DNA from: Dicaeum eximium
Lineage: Eukaryota > Chordata > Aves > Passeriformes > Dicaeidae
Direction: 5' to 3'
Length of the DNA stretch: 64,000 nt
Assembly: GCA_013396995.1 (NCBI GenBank)
Contig: VWZP01002415.1
Coordinates: forward strand, 940,411-1,004,410
How positions within the stretch are numbered: position 1 is the stretch's first letter; every line of letters starts with the position of its first letter. Made by a program: the position numbers and the translations under genes. This document shows, in pieces, positions 60,801-64,000 of the stretch. A model generated the notes under the pieces. The model ran no database searches. It saw only the letters and a list, made by a program, of their open reading frames with translations, and was not told the DNA's origin.

Positions 60801-62612
60801 ATGTAAGTATAATTTAATATCAATAAGAACAGAGTAGGCTAATTAAATTTTTTAAAAAAGGCAAGACACTGATACAGAATCCAACAACATATTTGTTTCT
60901 CCATGTAGTTGCAGTGATTTATAAACCCAAACTTTAGTGACTATAACAACTTCTGAAGTGTAAATAGACATTAGGCATACTGTTCTTTTCTGATAGCCAA
61001 GATAACCCTTCTTTCCTGGAAGAAGGACACCACAACTTTGTAAGGTGTGTATACACATGGGCATTTTTTAATATTTATTACTTGCATACATGAAAATCTT
61101 ACTAATGCGTAATAAAGTTTTAATTATATTAACACTTTATAAAATCTTTTTTAAAAACTCAAAACCCTAAACCAAAACGATTTCTGTTTTCTCTATCTAA
61201 TGAAAAAAATTAACACATCTGTACTAATCATTACAAGTGCTATCTCATTACTATAAGAAAAGTCTCATGGATCCAGTAAGTACCTAAAACATTAAGAGTT
61301 TCATTTAGAGCATATATATTTGATGTGTTTTTTTATATCATGACTGACTGCACTTAATTAGTATGTTTCAAAATTAAGTGAAAAATTAAAATCCTCACAA
61401 AAATATTATAGAAATTTTCAAAAATCGCTGAAAATAAATAAAATATTTAAATGAAAATGCAAGTCTAGCAAGTGTCAGTCTGCATGTTTTTGAACAACAC
61501 ATGGCTTACATGCAACTCAAACACAATTTCTGTGCTTTAACTACATTATCTGTCTGGCAACTGGGTTGTACCACTGCACTGGTTGCCAGTCTACCAAATT
61601 CCTGGCCAGTGGGATGAGGTAAATCATCCCACTTAATGGATGCCAAGGTGATTCTTGGACCCAGTTACAGCCTCAGCTGGCAACAGAAACTTCAGGGAAC
61701 AACTGCTTTCTTCAAATTATGAGTCACCCTGGATCCCTCAGCCCCTTTACTTTGTCATGAGCAGAGTGCCCTTTGCCTCCTATGTGCCTGGAAGGGCCCC
61801 TGACCCACTAGACTTGTTACAAAATGAGCCAAACTAAATAGCATCCATACCGTCCTTTAATTTGTTTCCAAGGATGCACACCATTGTTTTCTTCTTTCAT
61901 AATCCGTGCCAAAATGCTGAGAAAAATGAAGTAACTGTTGCTGGAGTTGTACAGAGAAGGGACCTGCTGTTCACAGCAGCAGCGTTTCACCAACTCAAGC
62001 ATTGACAAAGAAGTCTTACTAATATTTGCCAGATCCTTCAGACCAAGCCAAGGAACAGTAAAACAGCTGTTCTAAAAGAATAGATGAAAACAGAAAATAT
62101 TATAAATACAATAAATGCCAATATCACAAAGGCAATAAGATGCAGTCCTTCACAGCAACAAAAGGATATGCTCCTACCACAGCAAAAACAATAAAAATGC
62201 ATTGTAACTGCGTGCAAAATATTTTTACAAGATCTTAAACTCAATAGTCCTGATGAAAAATAGGACTTAAAATACTTTATCATATCCTAAAATTTCATAA
62301 TGTAATGGACAATAACAAATTTAAACATGATTCCATTAAACAAACATATCAAATTTAAGGTTACTGTCATTGACTAGGTAGTTTTACAGAAGTATCGCAA
62401 TCAAGCTTGGCTACAGGAAAATCAGAATTAATCAGCAAAAATCAAGGACTGTCTACATGCAGTTCTACATTTTTATATATTCATCTACTTACCAGATTCT
62501 TGCTGTAATAATCCCAGAGTATGGTGACAATAGATAGGTTCAAATCCCAGAAACTACACAAAGTCAAACAGCACTGAAGGTGCATTCGTAAGTGTTCCTC
62601 TAAAACACCAGC
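3768..62612 (-). CDS. MMS22L: MMS22L gene, 3' two thirds (14 exons; 5' end outside window)
   Basis: MMS22L is the partner of TONSL. The complex binds newly replicated chromatin at stalled forks and promotes RAD51 loading and recombination repair in the nucleus (known for the family). Joined exons: 62612-62493, 62071-61851, 59472-58963, 28290-28100, 25670-25520, 22743-22601, 21927-21785, 21628-21469, 18477-18308, 11602-11391, 9111-8945, 7560-7464, 6324-6157, 3852-3768. They total 2538 nt, giving 845 residues and a TAG with no internal stop. All introns are GT..AG and all phases match. Landmarks shared with human MMS22L include EVGLQNFFSLFL, YIDGVQEVFETS, LKSQRMSQ, LFGWDD, ALTVRSW, RIVDCLLLPH, PPPRLAS and ITQSLKDSE. 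About 400 N-terminal residues lie beyond the right edge. The protein is built of helical repeats and shows no membrane segment or catalytic motif. Identification is by recalled family similarity, not by a search. Confidence 0.96.
3853..6156 (-). other. MMS22L: MMS22L last intron (W13-W14)
   Basis: A 2.3-kb intron with no coding signal. A tandemly repeated TGTTCTTAAA pair lies near 4720-4755. The stretch of about 5240-5720 has clearly higher G+C than the rest of the intron and no recognised identity. Confidence 0.85.
6157..6324 (-). CDS. MMS22L: MMS22L exon W13
   Basis: The 168-nt exon has acceptor CCCCCTCAG|G and donor CAGAG|GTTTGA. It encodes QFIQDYTAVYDHRVFNILET, VAVLDQSLVTNLIPTITQSL and KDSEHKQGLGRNAAQ. 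It matches the human QFIQDY..., ILETVA.LDQ, L..T.TQSLKDSE..GLGRN.AQ segment near the C terminus. The donor GTTTGA is the weakest in the gene. Reading through it would add about 13 residues (starting RFDFH) before an in-frame TAG, a possible intron-retention end. Confidence 0.95.
6325..7463 (-). other. MMS22L: MMS22L intron W12-W13
   Basis: A 1.1-kb intron. Both strands stay open for 90-115 codons next to exon W13 (6239-6638), but neither frame resembles MMS22L or any family I know. No repeat family is recognised. Confidence 0.85.
7464..7560 (-). CDS. MMS22L: MMS22L exon W12 (small, 97 nt)
   Basis: This exon was found by extending the gene model. After CTTTTGCAG it reads (V)KKISTDIVQYMVEGCQAG, then SGGEHATQLTSVF, ending TTTAG|GTAACC. 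It is collinear with human VKRLATENLQYMVKACQ...SQLTSVF, with the same length of 33 residues counting split codons. It preserves phase on both sides (Val completed at the start, Arg split at the end). It is less conserved at the front than neighbouring exons, but the QYMV and QLTSVFR landmarks are intact. Confidence 0.92.
7561..8944 (-). other. MMS22L: MMS22L intron W11-W12
   Basis: A 1.4-kb intron with A-rich runs and a more G+C-rich patch at about 8100-8270. No gene or clear repeat is seen. Confidence 0.85.
8945..9111 (-). CDS. MMS22L: MMS22L exon W11
   Basis: The 167-nt exon has acceptor TTTTCCCAG|G and donor CTGCAAG|GTGAGC. It encodes ENYLQFKGHAPPPRLASVLA, FILEVFQRTQSTELCDIDLV and LPAVLKCLVLVNELQ. 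The YKG/FKG..PPPRLAS.LAFIL motif and the LLP..LKCLVLV motif match the C-terminal region of human MMS22L. One base completes Arg from W10, and the final G opens the Val codon finished by W12. Confidence 0.97.
9112..11390 (-). other. MMS22L: MMS22L intron W10-W11
   Basis: A 2.3-kb intron. It contains a 157-codon minus-strand open frame at 10666-11139 that I judge to be chance. Otherwise it is unremarkable AT-rich sequence. Confidence 0.85.
11391..11602 (-). CDS. MMS22L: MMS22L exon W10
   Basis: The 212-nt exon starts in phase 0 (CTTCTGCAG|GGC) and ends ATAAG|GTAAGG. It encodes GLSFICCQSQTQGAYLNQLL, GSIIRHYFGRFLPSSPT and a C-terminal LRLRKTTLHVI. Shared with human are CCQSQ..AYLNQLLG, GRFLP.SP, GQHP.L.AL and the V.R end. 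The middle of the exon (about 11401-11520) is much richer in G+C and CpG than its surroundings. The protein there (PTAPGAGQHPLLSALGSSI) is the most divergent part of the exon. Confidence 0.96.
15806..15885. repeat. short imperfect tandem array, unit like TTTCCTATAGAATA
   Basis: The units GGATTTCCTATAGAATA, TTTCCTAATAGAATAG and AATTTCCTATAGAATAAT follow one another, preceded by an AATTCTATAGG stretch. Each unit also contains the partial palindrome TTCTATAGGA/TCCTATAGAA. It looks like a decayed minisatellite. Confidence 0.6.
17634..17639 (-). terminator. AATAAA poly(A) signal candidate for the alternative exon
   Basis: TTTATT on the plus strand gives AATAAA on the minus strand about 340 nt downstream of the stop of the candidate terminal exon. 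By itself the hexamer is common in AT-rich DNA. It matters only in combination with that exon. Confidence 0.2.
17980..18162 (-). CDS. candidate alternative 3'-terminal exon of MMS22L (hypothetical)
   Basis: Directly visible: 145 nt after the W9 donor is a strong polypyrimidine tract ending TTCTTCTTAG. It is followed by an open frame of 60 codons and TAG in exactly the phase (0) left by W9. The encoded tail starts RSGRKMAIHLAFLIAGSYAV, continues VHSRASGLITAYGKPLANLL and ends NSASSNYNM. The minus strand has AATAAA at 17639-17634, about 340 nt past the stop. Inference: splicing W9 to this exon would replace the last 242 visible residues by a 60-residue, partly hydrophobic tail. I do not recognise the peptide. 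A chance open frame of this length is not rare in this sequence, so the call rests on the combination of acceptor, phase and poly(A) signal. Confidence 0.3.
   Translation of the reverse strand, partial: RSGRKMAIHLAFLIAGSYAVVHSRASGLITAYGKPLANLLVKLVSNVTDFSNSASSNYNM
18308..18477 (-). CDS. MMS22L: MMS22L exon W9
   Basis: The 170-nt exon has acceptor TCAACAG|GA and donor CTCCAG|GTAAAT. It encodes CLVKFCAPILATCKAQQLLF, RIVDCLLLPHSVLQQDKELP and VALLSAIQESLPLYLQ. The LLFRI.DCLLLPH.VLQQ.KELP block and the SLPLYLQ end are shared with human MMS22L. It ends in phase 0, which also allows splicing either to W10 or to the candidate alternative terminal exon at 17980-18162. Confidence 0.97.
18478..21468 (-). 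other. MMS22L: MMS22L intron W8-W9
   Basis: A 3-kb intron with an A18 run at about 19187-19204, a small duplicated AAAGGA/CAATACCCATCTAAA segment near 19920-19965 and a CR1 fragment at 20440-20745. No additional exon is recognised. Confidence 0.85.
20440..20745 (-). mobile_element. CR1 LINE 3' fragment
   Basis: On the plus strand, TCACAGAACATCTTCAGTTG followed by GAAAGGGACCCACAAGGATC and ACCAAGTCCAACTCC is the inverted 3' end of CR1. Further on, CTGGGGAGCCTATTCCAGTG and GTGAAAAACCTTTTCCTAA are inverted CR1 body. The element lies on the minus strand, the same orientation as MMS22L, and is well preserved compared with other copies. Confidence 0.88.
21469..21628 (-). CDS. MMS22L: MMS22L exon W8
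   Basis: The 160-nt exon starts in phase 0 after TTTTCTCAG and ends ATAG|GTAATT. It encodes AVGRTYSGLQTLPEKSAMVA, then KTLEYLGDVLKYVKPYLKAK and GPPEGLQLTYWI. The QTL..KSAMV.K.LEYLG.VLKY.KPYL signature is one of the best conserved stretches of the protein. Its last base opens a Gly codon completed by W9. Confidence 0.97.
21785..21927 (-). CDS. MMS22L: MMS22L exon W7
   Basis: The 143-nt exon has acceptor AATAATCAG|GA and donor ATTAAG|GTACTG. It encodes KAYMEQLTEMTRLVFKLSEV, ENILLKANVGQSVF and KQDPKHALVHFIK. It corresponds to the human stretch around YMKQLVKLTRL..LSEV..I and DPKKALV.F. The pattern is a charged amphipathic helix pair. It ends in phase 0 and is followed by the shortest intron in the gene (156 bp) before W8. 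Confidence 0.94.
21928..22600 (-). other. MMS22L: MMS22L intron W6-W7
   Basis: A 673-bp intron carrying a C13T14 tract at 22232-22258 and two copies of ACATTTTGTAATTAG (22474-22488 and 22517-22531) spaced 43 bp apart, just downstream of the W6 donor. Confidence 0.85.
22232..22258. repeat. C13 T14 homopolymer tract
   Basis: Thirteen C are followed directly by fourteen T on the plus strand, so the MMS22L transcript would read A14 G13. Such tracts are length-unstable, and the G run can form quadruplex-type structure. Confidence 0.9.
22601..22743 (-). CDS. MMS22L: MMS22L exon W6
   Basis: The 143-nt exon has acceptor CTACGCAG|T and donor GTTG|GTAAGTGC. It encodes SLSEAFSSMGYTSYEALTVR, then SWFRCVLQMFLDQPSG and a more divergent ALAKTDAERTV tail. 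The ALTVRSW.RCVLQM block is diagnostic. The first base completes Ser from W5 and the last base starts a Gly completed by W7. Compared with human as recalled, the loop after QMFLDQPSG is shorter in this species, the expected behaviour of a surface loop. Confidence 0.95.
22744..25519 (-). other. MMS22L: MMS22L intron W5-W6
   Basis: A 2.8-kb AT-rich intron with a TA-rich near-palindromic array at 24608-24670. No gene or LINE fragment is recognised. Confidence 0.85.
24608..24670. repeat. TATC/TA-rich simple repeat
   Basis: ATGTATCTATGTATACAATA, an ATATATATAT core and ATATCTATGTATCTATG make a partly palindromic TA-rich microsatellite of about 60 bp. Confidence 0.7.
25520..25670 (-). CDS. MMS22L: MMS22L exon W5
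   Basis: The 151-nt exon has acceptor TTAAAAACAG|GT and donor AACAG|GTAAAA. It completes a Gly codon from W4 and ends with two bases of a Ser codon. It encodes FTLLALDIPSKALSDLQPQP, then VLSMMRLFGWDDMVWPQLV and SRYLSHLIQN. The LFGWDD core and the RYLSH.IQN end are shared with human MMS22L. This segment is close to the transition between the two regions of the protein that Pfam treats as N- and C-terminal MMS22L families. Confidence 0.96.
25671..28099 (-). other. MMS22L: MMS22L intron W4-W5
   Basis: A 2.4-kb intron. A purine-rich, relatively G+C-rich stretch at about 26775-26960 and a 19-bp palindrome at 27327-27345 stand out. No repeat family is recognised. Confidence 0.85.
27327..27345. repeat. 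19-bp palindrome
   Basis: AGGAGTACTCAGTACTCCT is self-complementary except for its central base, and TACTCAGTA also occurs just upstream at 27312-27320. Confidence 0.8.
28100..28290 (-). CDS. MMS22L: MMS22L exon W4
   Basis: The 191-nt exon lies on the far side of the 30.7-kb intron. One base (G) completes the Arg begun in W3, then 63 codons follow, then one base (G|GTTAGC). It encodes SVHERVSQGLQVG, a variable stretch, then AKEHHLAVASALWRNFF and YLKSQRMSQTLPSPQLADT. The conserved K.RH/EHHLA.VASALWR.FF and LKSQRMSQ motifs identify it. The donor GTTAGC is weaker than the GTAAGT donors elsewhere in the gene. The phase match across such a long gap confirms that no coding exon need lie between W3 and W4. 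Confidence 0.96.
31870..32345 (-). mobile_element. CR1 LINE 3' fragment with ORF2 C-terminal remnant
   Basis: The plus strand begins ATGGAATCATAGAATTGTTT and continues TTGGCTGGGACATTAAAGAT, the inverted CR1 3' end. The minus-strand frame at 32082-32285 reads YEERLKKLRLFSLEKRRLHG then DLMAAFQYLKE, matching the well-known C-terminal part of the CR1 ORF2 protein. The body continues to about 32345, after which G+C-rich sequence of unclear origin follows to about 32500. Confidence 0.9.
34101..34120. repeat. (CAC)n microsatellite
   Basis: About six CAC units at 34103-34120. Confidence 0.8.
35500..35757 (+). mobile_element. CR1 LINE 3' fragment, plus orientation
   Basis: It reads in CR1 sense: CACCTGAACGTGAGGAAGAA, then GACCAGAGAGGTTGTGGAGT, then GGGTCCCTTCCAACCTGACC and a final GCTATGATTT, the characteristic CR1 3' terminus. 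It is opposite in orientation to MMS22L and to most CR1 copies here. The 5' end is truncated, as usual for CR1. Confidence 0.9.
40595..41100 (-). mobile_element. CR1 LINE fragment
   Basis: On the plus strand, GGAGACTCCACAATGTCCCT, CAACCTGCACCAGTGCTCAG, CAGTCCTGGCTCTCTCAGCC and CTGTGGCCTCGCCATAAGCA occur in the order of an inverted CR1 body. It lies on the minus strand, about 500 bp long and moderately diverged, and lacks the extreme 3' tail. Confidence 0.85.
41407..41830 (-). mobile_element. CR1 LINE fragment, older copy
   Basis: Starting at AGTCATAGAAAAAAACCC with GGAAGGGACCCTTGGAGG, then CTCCAATGCTTGTGAAAA and CATTTGTTCCTGCCCCTTAA, the order follows an inverted CR1 but with many substitutions. 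It has the same orientation as the copy ending 300 bp to its left. Whether both derive from one insertion cannot be decided, but this copy starts with its own 3' tail, which argues for two insertions. Confidence 0.65.
47877..48150 (-). mobile_element. CR1 LINE 3' fragment
   Basis: TCACAGAATCATAGAACTTT, then GGTTGGAAAAGACCTTTAAG and ATCATCAAGTCCAAACATTA is a near-canonical inverted CR1 3' end. It is followed by GGGCAGCCTATTCTAGTGCT and an AATATCCAATCTAAACTTTA body stretch. It lies on the minus strand. Confidence 0.9.
50380..50560 (-). mobile_element. possible ancient CR1/L2-like fragment
   Basis: ACAAGTCTCCCCTCAACTCT and, further right, ATCCAGAACTGCATACAGAA resemble inverted CR1 body segments in the right order, but divergence is high and no tail is seen. 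Confidence 0.4.
52317..52475. promoter_or_regulatory. isolated CpG-rich block inside the giant intron
   Basis: About fifteen CpG dinucleotides fall within 160 bp (for example CCGCGGGC, GTGCGGGCGAG, CCCCGCGGC, CCCGCGCAG, CCGCGCCGC). The surrounding intron is AT-rich and nearly CpG-free. A TATATAAG element follows on the plus strand at 52486-52493. It has no exon or repeat identity I recognise. It could be an unmethylated regulatory element or promoter of an unannotated transcript. That is inference from composition. Confidence 0.4.
53752..53850. repeat. AGAAT/ATTCT-rich degenerate array
   Basis: GATTCTAGAATAGAACAGTA, GAATAGAATATTCTATTATA and AGATTATTCTAATATAATAG form overlapping short repeats and inverted repeats of about 100 bp, directly left of a CR1 fragment. 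Confidence 0.6.
53890..54245 (-). mobile_element. CR1 LINE fragment
   Basis: Inverted CR1 body landmarks appear in order on the plus strand: TTGTTCCAGTGCTTGACCAT, TCAGTAAAGAAATGCTTCCT, CATGTCCAGTCTAAGCCCTC and CAAAACCTCAGCCACCCCTC. It lies on the minus strand. The 3' tail is missing or degraded at the left. Confidence 0.85.
58963..59472 (-). CDS. MMS22L: MMS22L exon W3 (large internal exon, residues 114-284)
   Basis: At 510 nt this is the largest exon and the strongest coding signal in the window. It starts with one base completing Arg and ends AG|GTAAGT. It encodes IYSKFHRKRMQELTEVGLQN, then FFSLFLVLAIVVETEDIVN, an RALIWRGHFAFLLIYVEKN block, YIDGVQEVFETSCYLSLSEE and a final VLNFLQVVLARLR. 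These match the human protein almost block for block. The reading frame stays open leftward into the intron, so the true exon start was set by the TCATGTAG acceptor and by phase with W2, not by the in-frame ATG upstream. Confidence 0.98.
59473..61850 (-). other. MMS22L: MMS22L intron W2-W3
   Basis: A 2.4-kb AT-rich intron without recognised repeat or gene. Frames of up to 104 codons at 59787-60101 are not coding-like. Confidence 0.85.
61851..62071 (-). CDS. MMS22L: MMS22L exon W2
   Basis: The 221-nt exon begins in phase 0 (acceptor TTCTTTTAG|AAC) and ends after two bases of an Arg codon (CG|GTATGG), which is completed by the A opening exon W3. It encodes NSCFTVPWLGLKDLAN, then SLSMLELVKRCCCEQQ, then YFIFLSILARIMKEEN and HPWKQIKGR. 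The cysteine cluster and the HPWKQ.KGR end are shared with human MMS22L. From memory, the bird segment before HPWKQ looks a few residues shorter than human. It is separated from W1 by a 421-bp intron. Confidence 0.95.
62072..62492 (-). other. MMS22L: MMS22L intron W1-W2
   Basis: A 421-bp AT-rich intron with nothing else recognised. Confidence 0.85.
62493..62612 (-). CDS. MMS22L: MMS22L exon W1 (residues 1-40 of the visible protein)
   Basis: This 120-nt exon is exactly 40 codons, phase 0 at both ends. The acceptor follows a pyrimidine-rich tract ending TTTTTCTAG and the donor is CTG|GTAAGT. It encodes AGVLEEHLRMHLQCCLTLC followed by SFWDLNLSIVTILWDYYSKNL. This matches the human segment around residue 400, which has the same EE.LRMHL.CCLTLC and ILW.YYSKNL pattern. 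It is an amphipathic helical part of the N-terminal MMS22L family region. The exon before it was not found in the remaining 1.4 kb of the window. Confidence 0.95.
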
Positions 62613-62804
62613 CTAGAAAAAGAAGTAAGAAAATAATTGTAGGATACATAAAACCAGTACTACCAGACTATTCAAAGTAATTTCCTAATATAAAAAAATA
62701 TTTTTATTTATATACCGTTGAGTAAATGCATCTGCTAATACAAGCAATGAGCTCAAAGATAAAACAATTACACCCTGCAAACCAGCCAATGCTGGTTCAT
62801 CCCA

Positions 62805-62850
62805 GAATCATACAATCACAGAATCATTTAGGTTGGAAAAGACTTCTGAA
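62805..62850 (-). mobile_element. CR1 LINE 3' tail fragment
   Basis: AATCATACAATCACAGAATC followed by TTTAGGTTGGAAAAGACTTC is the inverted CR1 3' terminus with two tail repeats. Only about 45 bp are recognisable. Confidence 0.75.
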
Positions 62851-63182
62851 AAGGTTCATAGGAAATAAAATAGAAAATACCCAACAATTTGAACACAGTG
62901 AAGCATTCAGGTTGTAATTGTGTGATAACGAAAGTGGAATTCTTCTCATCCAGCTTTTGGCAACAACAAAACCGAACTTTCGTGGGAGGTAAGATACAAA
63001 GAGCTCCATACTCTGTCTAAAATAATGCGTTTAACCAAGCCTATTTTAGGCATCTACTTTAGGATGATAATTCCTGTAAGGGCTTTATTGTCTCCACTGC
63101 CTGCAAAAGTGGTTTAATGGACCAACTTGTGTGCAGTTGTCTTAAAAGTAGATTTTTACATGTGTGAGTCAGTCTAACACCT

Positions 63183-63262
63183 CTGCCCCATGGCAGGGGT
63201 GTGGGAAGTTGATGATCTTTAAGGTCCTTTCCAAACCAAACCATTACATGACTGTATGATTT
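63183..63262 (+). mobile_element. CR1 LINE 3' tail fragment, plus orientation
   Basis: GCAGGGGTGTGGGAAGTTGA, TGATCTTTAAGGTCCTTTCC and a GACTGTATGATTT end match the CR1 3' terminus in sense orientation. It is truncated to about 80 bp and faces the minus-strand tail 330 bp to its left. Confidence 0.8.
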
Positions 63263-64000
63263 ACTCACAGTGCTACTTCTTATGATTTACTATGTCTTGG
63301 GAGTGGTTTTTTTTCCTGTTTTCAATGCTACACAAATGAGTCTAACTCATTAACTTGTCTCTACTTGGCTATACATTCATGTGGAAAACTTGACTTGTTA
63401 CACCATATCACAACACTGCAAACAATTATACAATCACCTACAATAACTGCCAACCACATCTGCCTTCTCTTCTCATGAACAATTAATGTAGGGCATATGG
63501 CTTCTAAGGTGGTGCATTCCTAAAACAACTTGAAAATTGAAAAGGCATTTTCAGTTGTCATAGAAAATTATATATTCAAGACATTATGTGTAAGATACAA
63601 AACTCAATGAAATAGGAAAGTACCTTTCCAGTGAAGACTCATTAAAAATATCCAGAATAGTAATTCAAATGTAATAAAAATGCCTACAAATGAAAGGTGA
63701 TACTCAAGTATTTTTTTTTATATATGACATAACTATTAATTCAAGAGACTTCCCCCAAAAAACCCCAATCTTGCACCAAAAAAAGGGACAGAACAGTTGC
63801 TATTTTTTTTTAATGAATAAAAGCAGGAGTCTTGGTGTAAAACAAAAAACCTGCAGCTGAACATACCTATTTCTCTAGAGGGATATACCCAGTTACAAGG
63901 ATGTAAAAAAAAACCCAAACAAAACAAAAATATCAAAACACACACCATGAAAACATTCAGAAAGGGAATGCTTAGTCTTGCAGTTGTATTTTGAGTTCAG

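Larger units (their letters stand above)
62613..64000 (-). other. MMS22L: MMS22L intron upstream of W1 (incomplete)
   Basis: Intron running past the right edge. I looked for the preceding MMS22L exon, expected to contain an NWNFVEELLKKSIS-like segment, on the minus strand and did not find it. Two short CR1 tails lie here in opposite orientation. Confidence 0.8.

Noticed and set aside
1..64000. Bacterial-type systems, CRISPR arrays, operons, tRNA or rRNA genes
   Set aside because: None seen; intron-exon structure, CR1 elements and composition show a bird nuclear genome.

Overview
This window is vertebrate genomic DNA and almost certainly avian. It is AT-rich and dominated by introns, it holds about ten fragments of CR1-type LINE (the characteristic bird retrotransposon), and near its left end it has an LTR of a kind I associate with songbirds. 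There are no bacterial-style genes. One protein gene explains all the coding signal I can support: MMS22L, on the minus strand. Its partner TONSL is not in the window. The MMS22L-TONSL complex acts in the nucleus at stalled or broken replication forks, where it supports RAD51 loading and homologous recombination.

Fourteen MMS22L exons run right to left from 62612 to 3768, all with GT..AG introns. Their splice phases agree at every junction. Joined, they give 2538 nt, an uninterrupted frame of 845 residues plus a TAG stop. By comparison with the human protein (about 1243 residues), this is roughly the last two thirds. The first roughly 400 codons and the promoter lie to the right of the window. 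Exon numbers used here (W1-W14) count only exons inside the window.

Layout: 1-3767 is intergenic DNA plus the MMS22L 3' UTR, with the LTR (329-1193), a CR1 scrap and candidate poly(A) signals on both strands. In mammals KLHL32 lies tail to tail with MMS22L here, so its 3' end could be nearby, but no KLHL32 coding sequence is visible. From 3768 to 28290 lie eleven exons (W14-W4) with introns from 156 bp to 6.7 kb. From 28291 to 58962 there is a single 30.7-kb intron with several CR1 copies and an isolated CpG-rich block at about 52317-52475. From 58963 to 62612 lie exons W3-W1, and 62613-64000 is the next upstream intron.

The observations most worth following up are a possible alternative 3'-terminal exon of MMS22L at 17980-18162 (in phase, good acceptor, downstream AATAAA), the orphan CpG-rich block in the giant intron, the palindromic left end of the LTR, and a hairpin carrying AATAAA at 2315-2338.
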